From Chroococcidiopsidaceae cyanobacterium CP_BM_RX_35 (GTDB lineage Bacteria; Cyanobacteriota; Cyanobacteriia; Cyanobacteriales; Chroococcidiopsidaceae): a stretch of 5,558 bases of DNA. The stretch covers positions 1 to 5,558 of the forward strand of contig JAFAVL010000632.1 in the NCBI GenBank assembly GCA_019242465.1. Reading direction: 5' to 3'. The notes beneath the pieces were generated by a model, which did no database searches, was not told the origin of the DNA, and saw only the letters and a list, made by a program, of their open reading frames with translations. The position numbers and the translations under genes were made by a program. Of the stretch, positions 1 through 5,534 are shown in pieces (the stretch's first letter is position 1; every line of letters starts with the position of its first letter).

Positions 1-730
1 GCAGCGCCAACAGATGCCTAAATGCTGCTGCTGCACGACCTCTGGCTTGCTGCTCTAAAGTTCTCCCCAGTAGAATAAACCCCAGTAGCATAACTGGCTC
101 GTCAAAAAAGCACTCCCAACCCAGTCGGGGAAACAGGAGAGCCACTAGACTAGCAGTGTAGGCTGTGAGTGTTCCCAATCCTACCAGCGTGTTCATGTTA
201 GGTGCATTGCGTCGTAACCCGCGCCCACCATCCACGATGATTGATCGTCCAGGTCCTAACAACGCCGCTGTTGCCAGCCCACAGTGGAACCAAATATTAT
301 TCAACGCTGGCAACATGGAGCCGCTCCACTGGCTCAAATGTCCAATGCTAGATAACAGCAGCAGGACACCAGCCGTGACTAGCTGTAGAATTGCCGATTG
401 CAGTTCTTGGCGCTGCCGCATAGCCTGGTCGGGAGGAACCTCACCAGCTGTACCTGTTAGCCCCTCTTGAGGACAGCGGGGTTGAGTCTCGAACCCAGAT
501 GCCGTCAATTGCTCAGCCAGGCTTGCCGGGTCAACCTTGCCAGTTTCACACTCCACGACCGCCACTTCTGTCACTAGGTTAACGCAGGCTGAAATCACTC
601 CCGGCTGCTGTGCCAGTTGTTTTTCCACTACCTTCACACAGCCAGCACACTTCATTCCCCCAACATCTAGCGTAATTGTCTCTGTAGCTGGGGCAGAAGG
701 CGCGATCGCGGTTTTCGGGGCAAGCTGCAT
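1..730 (-). CDS. ctaA: Copper-transporting P1B-type ATPase, CtaA-like (partial, N-terminal part)
   Basis: Reading the minus strand from ATG 730-728 gives 243 uninterrupted codons that run off the left edge, so the C-terminal part (phosphorylation and ATP-binding domains) is not visible. Residues 18-85 form a heavy-metal-associated domain with the metal site GMKCAGC (25-31). A hydrophobic helix follows at about 113-130. Next come the second-helix signature NMNTLVGLGTLTAY and the segment EPVMLLGFILLGRTLEQQAR, both typical of P1B-type copper ATPases. From family knowledge, CtaA takes Cu(I) inward for plastocyanin and cytochrome oxidase in cyanobacteria. I prefer CtaA over PacS because of the N-terminal extension before the metal site and the FFDEPVMLLGF wording, but this is by recollection. 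An in-frame TAG lies one codon upstream of the ATG, so the start is fixed; no clear Shine-Dalgarno is seen. A HIP1 site lies inside the gene at 702-709. Confidence 0.9.
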   Translation of the reverse strand, partial: MQLAPKTAIAPSAPATETITLDVGGMKCAGCVKVVEKQLAQQPGVISACVNLVTEVAVVECETGKVDPASLAEQLTASGFETQPRCPQEGLTGTAGEVPPDQAMRQRQELQSAILQLVTAGVLLLLSSIGHLSQWSGSMLPALNNIWFHCGLATAALLGPGRSIIVDGGRGLRRNAPNMNTLVGLGTLTAYTASLVALLFPRLGWECFFDEPVMLLGFILLGRTLEQQARGRAAAAFRHLLAL

Positions 731-758
731 ATTCTAACGGGCTACAACACCTCAACAT

Positions 759-903
759 TTAACACTTTAGCGTTTCTGTGGGGTTTGTCTCCAGAGTGTC
801 AAGTTTGGCAAGTAGTCTCAACAGCTAACAACCTCTCTTCTTGGACACCAGAAGCGGCTACAGCTTTAGAGCATGTGAAGGTCTCAAACTCGGCAATAGC
901 AAA
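759..903 (-). pseudogene. Decayed 3' fragment of a ribbon-helix-helix antitoxin gene
   Basis: This stretch is a second, degenerate copy of the 3' half of the antitoxin gene at 3107-3343. Positions 769-822 match 3111-3164 with 3 differences in 54 bases. Positions 848-902 match 3180-3234 with 13 differences in 55. Between the two blocks this copy has 10 more bases than the intact one, which shifts the frame. On the minus strand the first part reads AIAEFE...AVAASGVQEERL. After the shift the frame LRLLAKLDTLETNPTETLKC runs to a TAA at 759-761; the original stop is lost and replaced two codons later. The fragment corresponds to codons 37-78 of the intact gene, so the whole N-terminal DNA-binding ribbon-helix-helix is missing. 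An in-frame TAA just upstream and the lack of a start codon mean it is not translated as such. Homology stops abruptly at about 903, where AT-rich sequence begins. Confidence 0.85.
769..902. repeat. Direct repeat copy 1 (antitoxin 3' end, degenerate)
   Basis: This is the left copy of an imperfect direct repeat whose right copy is 3111-3234. Both lie in the same orientation and are separated by about 2.2 kb holding the M50-TPR and RlmJ-like genes. The part nearest the gene's 3' end (769-822) is the best conserved. The 823-847 stretch carries the extra 10 bases. Confidence 0.85.
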
Positions 904-907
904 TTAA

Positions 908-938
908 AAAAATTAAGTTTAAATAGAAAAATTAAGTT
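908..938. repeat. Short direct repeat AAAAATTAAGTT x2 at the insert edge
   Basis: The 12-mer AAAAATTAAGTT occurs at 908-919 and again at 927-938, with a period of 19 bases, spanning the stop codon of the TPR-like frame. It sits immediately inside the point where antitoxin homology ends. It may be only a slippage product in AT-rich DNA. Confidence 0.6.
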
Positions 939-1982
939 CTCTTTGTATTCTTAACATAATTTGCTTGCCAGTCCCAACTTGTTCAGCTTTCTTAAGCCAA
1001 TATTTTACCTTGTCTTCGTTACCCAAAAAGTAATCTGCTTTAGCAATGTAGCAGCAACTAACTGCTATATCAGTAGAGTCATTATCTGCTTCCGTTAAGG
1101 GTAGAAGCATTTCTTTACCTTCGCTATATCTACCTAACTCTATTAAAATAGCGCCCCTAGTTCCTCGAACGGTCTTGACATCATTAGCTAATAGGAGTGC
1201 TTGGTTAGACCACTGATCAGCCTTTTGTAAATACTTTTTCTCTGCAAAATTTATAACTATGGAAGTTAAAAGCTCTATAATATAAACTTTGTCTATTCTT
1301 TTAATGTAGGAATAGCTTAAAAACGGCTCTAACAACTCGATTGCCTTAGCAAAGTTTTGCTTATTAAATTGAATTTTTGCATCAAATAGTATTTGAAGAG
1401 TTTTCGGATCGTTATTGAAAAATTATTTAGAGAACCGTTCTGAATTGATGCATATCTAGATAAATTTAAGTTCTTATGGATAAGCTGATAATTACTTTTA
1501 GTTAAAGTATCAATTATCTTTCTACCGTCTGATGAATGTTTTTTTCCATATACACGAGACTCTATTGGTGTAAGATTCATGATTATTAAAGACAGTTCTA
1601 TACCAATCAGGTTTATAAATATTATTGAATTATTCATAACTGTATACTTACATACATTAAGGATTATAAATAAGAGAAGGCAATTCGCTAGAGGACCACA
1701 TAAATACATAAGTATAAGCTTAAATTTTAGACCTTCTATAGCCATATAAAATATATAAGTTATACCACCATTAGGTACAGAATTGAACTCAACAACTGAA
1801 TCAAATAACTTGAATTGAAATATTCTCTTCCCTGATCGTATTCTTACAAAATATGGATTTAACCCTATTACCTTAGCCGCAATAAAATGACCCATTTCAT
1901 GGCAAAAAATTGAAAAATAAAGCCATGTCCATATCGAAATCCAAGCAAGTAAAAGGGATTCTAACAGCATATTCAAGCGCAA
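919..1982 (-). pseudogene. M50-family intramembrane metalloprotease with C-terminal TPR-like tail, split by one frameshift
   Basis: Two overlapping minus-strand frames, 1982-1329 and the frame open to 919, look like one gene of about 354 residues. The first encodes an M50 (site-2 protease) core: a membrane helix at about residues 6-26, the zinc motif HEMGH at 28-32, a GPLAN motif at 96-100 in a second hydrophobic segment, a third hydrophobic segment at about 118-138, and a DG at 152-153 that can supply the third zinc ligand. The catalytic set therefore looks complete. After NGSLNN the frame loses sense and ends at a TAG. One base more in the T5 run (plus-strand A5, 1418-1422) would give NNFFNNDPKTLQILFDAK, continuing into helical TPR-like repeats (IQFNKQNFAKAIELLEPF, then WSNQALLLANDV and IELGRYSEGKEMLLPL) to the stop at 919. 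The start is TTG 1982 or ATG 1970; an in-frame TAG lies upstream and neither has a clear ribosome site. GC is far lower than in the neighbours, suggesting transfer. The natural substrate is unknown. A sequencing error is possible. Confidence 0.75.
1418..1422 (-). other. Frameshift site in the M50-TPR gene (homopolymer A5/T5)
   Basis: On the minus strand the protease frame reads AAT AAT TTT TCA, while the TPR frame reads TTT TTC AAT AAC with a TAA directly before it. The switch must therefore happen at or after this T run. Adding one T joins the two frames cleanly. The heptamer does not fit the X XXY YYZ slippery consensus, so a lost base or a sequencing error is more likely than programmed frameshifting. 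Confidence 0.65.
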
Positions 1983-2177
1983 TCTTTTGAAGAGCTACAT
2001 TTTTATGAAGAAAACAAATACATCCTTCCTTTGTAATTGTTCCCAATTCAGCGATTAATTTTGTCAGTATAAATACGATATTTAGATAAAAAATCATATC
2101 TTTACTATAAAGAACCGTGTTAGGATATGAGAGTTTTCAAGAGATGTTCTTCCCCCTTACCCCCCTGCTTTTTGTTC
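1983..2177. other. Divergent AT-rich intergenic region between the protease and RlmJ-like genes
   Basis: This stretch separates the minus-strand protease gene from the plus-strand RlmJ-like gene and must hold both promoters if they are transcribed locally. It is strongly AT-rich up to about 2110, then shifts to a C/T-rich leader (2148-2175) before the preferred ATG at 2178. Short open frames exist here (minus 2097-1897, plus 2005-2058), but neither has a ribosome site or recognisable content. Confidence 0.6.
2081..2108 (+). promoter_or_regulatory. Possible promoter for the RlmJ-like gene
   Basis: TTTAGA (2081-2086) and TACTAT (2103-2108) are 16 bases apart, each matching four of six consensus positions, and lie about 70 bases upstream of the preferred start. 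In DNA this AT-rich such matches occur by chance, so this is only a candidate. Confidence 0.2.
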
Positions 2178-3095
2178 ATGGCTAACCAGCACTTTGCAAC
2201 TATTGGGGATATCTGGAAACACTTACCACTAGCCGAGATTCTTGCTATTGAGCGACCCTCCAGGGTGTGGGAATCCCACGCAGGATCAGCCCATTATCCA
2301 CTCACGTACTCCTGGAAGCGCGAGTACGGCGCGTACTACTTCCTTAAAAATGCAGAGGAAGCACCACAGCTTGCCCAGTCAAAATACAATGCACTGTTGC
2401 AACATCTCGCATCTACTAAAGATGACAAGGCTCTCTTTCCCGGCTCACCGCGCCTAGCAATGAGCCTTTTGGGTGATTGGGCGCGGTACTTGTACTGCGA
2501 TCTCGATCGGGAAAGCCTTGAAACAATTAAAGTCTGTGCGCGTGAACTCGGCGTAGCCTCAGAACTTGTTGAAACTGTGTGTGGGGAGGGAATAGCTGTA
2601 CTCTACGAGCATTTGCTTATTCTTGACGTTAACAACGCGTCATCTGTCTTGGCTCTGCTCGACCCATTCCATCCCTTCGAGCGCAACGAACGCGGCTACA
2701 ACTCCATCGACCTTTTCCGCGATCTAACAATAAAAGGTGTCAAGGCAGCATTGTGGTATGGTTTTGATTCACTGACTGGCAACGATCCCGAAACCTATAT
2801 CAATAGCCGTGCCGGGAGGCATGAACAACTGCGAAGGGTTTTACATATCAAAGAAGAAGACACAGCTTTTTCAAATAAGCTCTGGTGCGGTGAGATCTTC
2901 CTTAAGGAGATTGAGCAGCTTCAGTTCAGAGTTAACCCCAGCGTCCTTGGCTGTGGATTTTTGTATGCAAACCTAAGTTCAGAGTCTATTCGAGCCTGTG
3001 AATTGCTAGCCATAGGACTTGTCTCGATCTACCAGAATTCCCGCCTGCCTGACGGCAGCAGTGGTGCCCTCCAATGGGAAACTGTCCTGTTCTAA
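2178..3095 (+). CDS. RlmJ-like (DUF519) methyltransferase-family protein with altered catalytic motif
   Basis: The 305-residue product follows the layout of RlmJ, the enzyme that N6-methylates A2030 of 23S rRNA in E. coli. GDIWKH (10-15) matches ADVLKH, SHAGSAHYPL (33-42) matches THAGAGRYQL, FPGSP (87-91) matches YPGSP, a DLD (108-110) sits where the second acidic SAM-contact strand ends, LLDPFHPFE (160-168) sits at the catalytic motif, and ALWYGF matches ALWYPV. The alignment is from memory. The family's catalytic DPPY is here DPFH (162-165): the Asp and first Pro remain, but the second Pro and the aromatic residue are replaced. Activity on adenine is therefore doubtful, or the substrate differs. 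The frame is open from ATG 2127, but I prefer ATG 2178 because MANQHF... starts at the position expected for the family and the preceding 17 residues look unlike it; neither start has a good Shine-Dalgarno. The gene is divergent from the protease gene and convergent with the antitoxin gene, whose stop is 12 bases away. Base composition is near that of the backbone, not of the AT-rich protease gene. Confidence 0.7.
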   Translation: MANQHFATIGDIWKHLPLAEILAIERPSRVWESHAGSAHYPLTYSWKREYGAYYFLKNAEEAPQLAQSKYNALLQHLASTKDDKALFPGSPRLAMSLLGDWARYLYCDLDRESLETIKVCARELGVASELVETVCGEGIAVLYEHLLILDVNNASSVLALLDPFHPFERNERGYNSIDLFRDLTIKGVKAALWYGFDSLTGNDPETYINSRAGRHEQLRRVLHIKEEDTAFSNKLWCGEIFLKEIEQLQFRVNPSVLGCGFLYANLSSESIRACELLAIGLVSIYQNSRLPDGSSGALQWETVLF

Positions 3096-3106
3096 CTTTT
3101 ATGGCA

Positions 3107-3343
3107 CTACAGCGTTTCTGTGGGGTTTGTCTCCAAAGCGTCAAGCTTGGCAAGTAGTCTCAACCCCTCTTCCCGACTGCCAGAAGCAGCCATAGCTTTG
3201 AAGCGATTGTAGGCGTCAAACTCGGTAATCGCAATGGTTGAAAGCTCTTCAACCATCTTATTGATACTTAGCCCTCTTCGAGCAGCGAGTTCTTTCAACC
3301 TAGCGTGTTTATGGTCTGGTAAACGAATGGTGAGAGTAGCCAT
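3107..3343 (-). CDS. Ribbon-helix-helix antitoxin of a PIN-toxin module
   Basis: This 78-residue protein opens with TLTIRLP, the beta strand of a ribbon-helix-helix fold. Helix A (KHARLKELAARRG) and helix B (SINKMVEELST, to about residue 36) follow. The C-terminal part, AITEFDAYNRFKAMAASG... to about residue 70, is the kind of helical tail that antitoxins of this class use to cover their toxin. By family knowledge it would neutralise the PIN nuclease and bind the operon's own promoter through the N-terminal half. The start ATG is 9 bases after the toxin stop, so the two are almost surely one transcript; only a weak AAGAG-like ribosome site precedes it. The order is toxin first, opposite to classic vapBC. 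A broken copy of its 3' half lies at 759-903. Confidence 0.85.
   Translation of the reverse strand: MATLTIRLPDHKHARLKELAARRGLSINKMVEELSTIAITEFDAYNRFKAMAASGSREEGLRLLAKLDALETNPTETL
3111..3234. repeat. Direct repeat copy 2 (within the intact antitoxin gene)
   Basis: This is the right copy of the repeat at 769-902, contained in codons 37-78 of the intact antitoxin gene. Its reading frame is open, so this is the functional or younger copy. Confidence 0.85.
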
Positions 3344-3352
3344 ATTTCACTC

Positions 3353-3772
3353 TTACTTGATGATTTGCTCTGGTGTGAGGATGGACAATTGGGGAAACAG
3401 TAGTTGTGTGTTCTTAAAGTCTTTAATATTATTAGTCGCAATCAGTCGAGCATTGCCAGCAATAGCTAGCTCAATTAGGTGATTGTCAGCTTCATCCTGA
3501 AGATTGGGTCTCCACAGGTAGTAAATAGTAATCCACTGACTAATGCTTGTGAAGGCACTAAGCAAAGTGAAAATTTCCTCTTTGCTTAATGGACATCGAG
3601 TAATAATATCTTTGCGCGTAGTCACTGATTCGTACTCGCAAAAGAGAGTATTGCTGAACAAAGGCTGGTACTTCCCCTCAAAGCATTGTCTCAGGAGTAA
3701 TCTTGCTGGACCTGTAGGTCCGATCAAGGCACTAACAAAAACGCTAGTATCGATGACAATTCTAGACCCCAT
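3353..3772 (-). CDS. PIN-domain toxin (COG1569/PIN_3-like putative RNase)
   Basis: The product is a 139-residue single PIN domain. The first strand IVIDTSVFVSAL carries acidic D8. E46 lies in the NTLFCEYESV helix, DEADNHLIELA supplies D96, and ATNNIKDF supplies D118, so the four acidic residues that hold Mg2+ or Mn2+ in PIN nucleases all appear present. The length and the DTSVFVSAL opening fit the 'putative toxin component, PIN family' group. The family acts as an endoribonuclease in the cytoplasm; the target RNA cannot be read from sequence. An in-frame TAA lies two codons before ATG 3772, which makes this ATG the start; no strong Shine-Dalgarno is seen. It is the first gene of a two-gene operon with the ribbon-helix-helix antitoxin, and a perfect palindrome at 3780-3799 lies 7 bases upstream of its start. 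Confidence 0.85.
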   Translation of the reverse strand: MGSRIVIDTSVFVSALIGPTGPARLLLRQCFEGKYQPLFSNTLFCEYESVTTRKDIITRCPLSKEEIFTLLSAFTSISQWITIYYLWRPNLQDEADNHLIELAIAGNARLIATNNIKDFKNTQLLFPQLSILTPEQIIK

Positions 3773-3779
3773 GGCTTAA

Positions 3780-3799
3780 TGATAGCGTATGTGCTATCA
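3780..3799. promoter_or_regulatory. Palindromic candidate operator of the toxin-antitoxin operon
   Basis: TGATAGC (3780-3786) and GCTATCA (3793-3799) form a perfect 7-base inverted repeat around a 6-base spacer, directly upstream of the toxin ATG. On the minus strand the half near the gene reads GCTATCATT, and its TATCAT could double as a -10 box, which would make binding here repress transcription. Ribbon-helix-helix antitoxins usually bind such inverted repeats; that it is bound here is inference. Confidence 0.5.
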
Positions 3800-3834
3800 G
3801 TAGGGTGGTACGGTGCCTATGCAGTAGAAAAGTT

Positions 3835-3858
3835 CTTGCAACACAACCAGATTGCAAG
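3835..3858 (-). terminator. Weak terminator-like hairpin after the CPBP protease gene
   Basis: CTTGCAA (3835-3841) and TTGCAAG (3852-3858) are a perfect 7-base inverted repeat with a 10-base loop, beginning 3 bases after the protease stop. On the minus strand it is followed by AACTTTTCT, a short T-rich tail. The stem has only three G-C pairs, so termination may be partial or the hairpin may serve only as mRNA 3' protection. Confidence 0.4.
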
Positions 3859-3861
3859 CAG

Positions 3862-5442
3862 TCACCTAGCGCCACTCCCCAAAACAAACAAGCTGAGAAG
3901 AGTGCCGCTGTTCCAGAGACTGTGGATGAGCATCGAGGAAAGGAGATTGCGCGATCGCGTGTAAACTACCCCCAATACCATCCCCAACACTGCTAGTGGC
4001 AGAATCTCAGACAGACTCAAGTGAGCGATAGCGAACAGCAAGCTACTAGTGATAATCGCTCCCCAAACTGGCAAGTACCGAGTTAGAGATGGCAACAGGA
4101 AGCCGCGAAACAGGAACTCCTCAAATAAGGGAGCAGCCACTGCCGCTGTTAAAAAGAAGATGGCACGTGCTACTTGATCGTGAGACTCAAGAGTTAAGGG
4201 CAACAGTGGGTTACTACCTCCTTCTCCTTGCCATATCTGTTGGTTTAGTAGTGATACGGCAATTACCAGAGGCAGCGCCACGCAGTAGCCGCCTAGCCCC
4301 CATAACAACCAGTTGCCTCGCCAATCAAAGCGAAACCAACCATCCGGCAGCGGAAAAAAGGGCTTCACAGATAAATACAGCACTCCAAACGTACCTAGTG
4401 CCAAAAGGAAATAACTTACTAGGATATAGAACGCCTGCATCCGCATATCAGCTCCGGCTGGCTTGATCTGAAGCAACAATAGAGGTACAAGTATTTGTCC
4501 AATCAGGAAAAAACCAAAGATAAACACCTGCCACACTGTTTCCCCATCCCAAGGTGTTACCCAAGCGACATTGCCATTTTGTGCTAGCAATGATTGCTTT
4601 CCCTGTAATAACCGCTGACTGACCAAAAAAATCAGCAGTCCTACACCAAACAAGCTCCCCAGCGTTGGGATACTGCTAATCGTGACTAACTTCAACAGGG
4701 CTTGCTTAGCGGTCTTTTGCTCGGTAGTTCGCAAACTGTCTAGTGCCTCTGAGCGTTGTTGTAACTCATAGAGTCGAGCTAAAGCTTGGTAACGAAACCA
4801 ACCATCTAAATTCTTTTGAATCAACTGTTGAGCAGGAGGGAGCAACCGCGCAGGATTGCTCCAGAGCCCAGTCAACACGGCTGCTGTTTCACGCAAAGGT
4901 TCTTGATTCTGGGCAGAGGCACTATGCTCTAAATCTGTCCACGTCTTAATCGCTTGAGCGGTTTTTCCTTGCTGTGCTTGGAGAATTCCGAGACGCAGAT
5001 CTAACTCAGTGGCTAATTTCTCCAACTGGTTAATCGACTGCTGCGACTGTCGCTGCTGTTGGAGGCGGGAGGTTTCGGGAACAGGAGCGAATTTTGTTTG
5101 AGGTTTAGGAGGGGCTGGGACAGCAACAGGTTGTTTCTGTAGTTGAGTAAGTTGTGACTTAGCTTTCTCTAGGTTAATTCGAGCCGATTCCCGTGCCTCT
5201 TGATACTGCTGGGTTGCTGCCTCAAGCGGCTGATCTCCCACTATTGTGTTGCGGGCAGCGGAGATACTCGTTCCTTGACTTGCTGCTGGTTGCCACTGAG
5301 CCGCGTCCAGTAGGATATCAGTTTGGTACAATTCCAAACGACTTTGAATTTGAGGTTGCTCCAAGCTTTCATATAGAGACACGCCAGTGAAGTAAAGTGC
5401 CACTACTGTTAGCGCAATCAAAATCAACCGTTTTATCGTCAT
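3862..5442 (-). CDS. CPBP-family intramembrane glutamic protease with N-terminal TPR-like extension
   Basis: The 526-residue protein has an N-terminal membrane anchor (about 4-22). A soluble part follows (about 25-250) with a Q-rich helical stretch, a proline-rich linker near 105-120 and TPR-like helices (LGILQAQQGKTAQAIKTW at about 151-168). At least six further hydrophobic segments fill residues 253-522. The C-terminal CPBP (Abi, PF02517) domain shows all three signatures: EEFLFR with E441, E442 and R446; FAIAH with F470 and H474; and HSLWN with H507 and N511. These are the residues of the Rce1-type glutamic protease site, so the enzyme looks active. Its substrate in cyanobacteria is not known to me. 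An in-frame TAA lies 10 codons upstream with no other ATG between, so ATG 5442 is the start; a G-rich stretch precedes it. A HIP1 site lies near the gene's 3' end (3951-3958). The PIN toxin gene follows 89 bases downstream on the same strand. Confidence 0.9.
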   Translation of the reverse strand: MTIKRLILIALTVVALYFTGVSLYESLEQPQIQSRLELYQTDILLDAAQWQPAASQGTSISAARNTIVGDQPLEAATQQYQEARESARINLEKAKSQLTQLQKQPVAVPAPPKPQTKFAPVPETSRLQQQRQSQQSINQLEKLATELDLRLGILQAQQGKTAQAIKTWTDLEHSASAQNQEPLRETAAVLTGLWSNPARLLPPAQQLIQKNLDGWFRYQALARLYELQQRSEALDSLRTTEQKTAKQALLKLVTISSIPTLGSLFGVGLLIFLVSQRLLQGKQSLLAQNGNVAWVTPWDGETVWQVFIFGFFLIGQILVPLLLLQIKPAGADMRMQAFYILVSYFLLALGTFGVLYLSVKPFFPLPDGWFRFDWRGNWLLWGLGGYCVALPLVIAVSLLNQQIWQGEGGSNPLLPLTLESHDQVARAIFFLTAAVAAPLFEEFLFRGFLLPSLTRYLPVWGAIITSSLLFAIAHLSLSEILPLAVLGMVLGVVYTRSRNLLSSMLIHSLWNSGTLLSLFVLGSGAR

Positions 5443-5474
5443 CCATCCCCCATCCCTGTAGGAGTGTTACAGCA

Positions 5475-5494
5475 ATAATTGCTCCAGCAATTAT
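5475..5494. repeat. Perfect inverted repeat upstream of the CPBP protease gene
   Basis: ATAATTGC (5475-5482) and GCAATTAT (5487-5494) pair perfectly across a 4-base loop. It lies 32 bases upstream of the protease ATG. There is no T-run after it on either strand, so it is not an obvious terminator; it could be a leader hairpin or a binding site. Confidence 0.5.
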
Positions 5495-5534
5495 CGTACC
5501 AAACAGATGCCAAACACCTTGGTCATCTTCTCAC

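Noticed and set aside
165..737. Two plus-strand open frames (165-470 and 537-737)
   Set aside because: They are antisense to the clear copper ATPase reading frame and encode no recognisable protein.
1416..1428. Programmed -1 ribosomal frameshifting in the M50-TPR gene
   Set aside because: The direction would fit, but AAT AAT TTT TCA does not match the X XXY YYZ slippery pattern and no strong downstream structure is apparent; base loss or sequencing error is simpler.
2005..2058. Plus-strand 17-residue frame MKKTNTSFLCNCSQFSD, considered as a cysteine-containing peptide
   Set aside because: It is very short, has no Shine-Dalgarno, and gives no evidence of coding beyond two cysteines.
1897..2097. 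Minus-strand open frame of 66 codons beginning MIFYLNIVFILTK, considered as a precursor peptide or separate small gene for the M50 protease
   Set aside because: It overlaps the protease gene's 5' end in another frame, has no ribosome site and no leader or core pattern, and the AT-rich composition makes such frames likely.
2127..2177. Upstream start for the RlmJ-like gene at ATG 2127
   Set aside because: The added 17 residues (MRVFKRCSSPLPPCFLF) do not fit the family's N-terminus, and AGGA is only one base from that ATG, too close to serve as a ribosome site.
759..3343. Insertion sequence or composite transposon bounded by the direct repeats
   Set aside because: No transposase or integrase frame, no terminal inverted repeats and no clear target-site duplication were found; the repeats are pieces of a gene.
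3779..3996. Plus-strand open frames across the gap between the PIN and CPBP genes
   Set aside because: They largely lie antisense to the CPBP gene's 3' end and over the operator and hairpin; no domain or ribosome site is seen.
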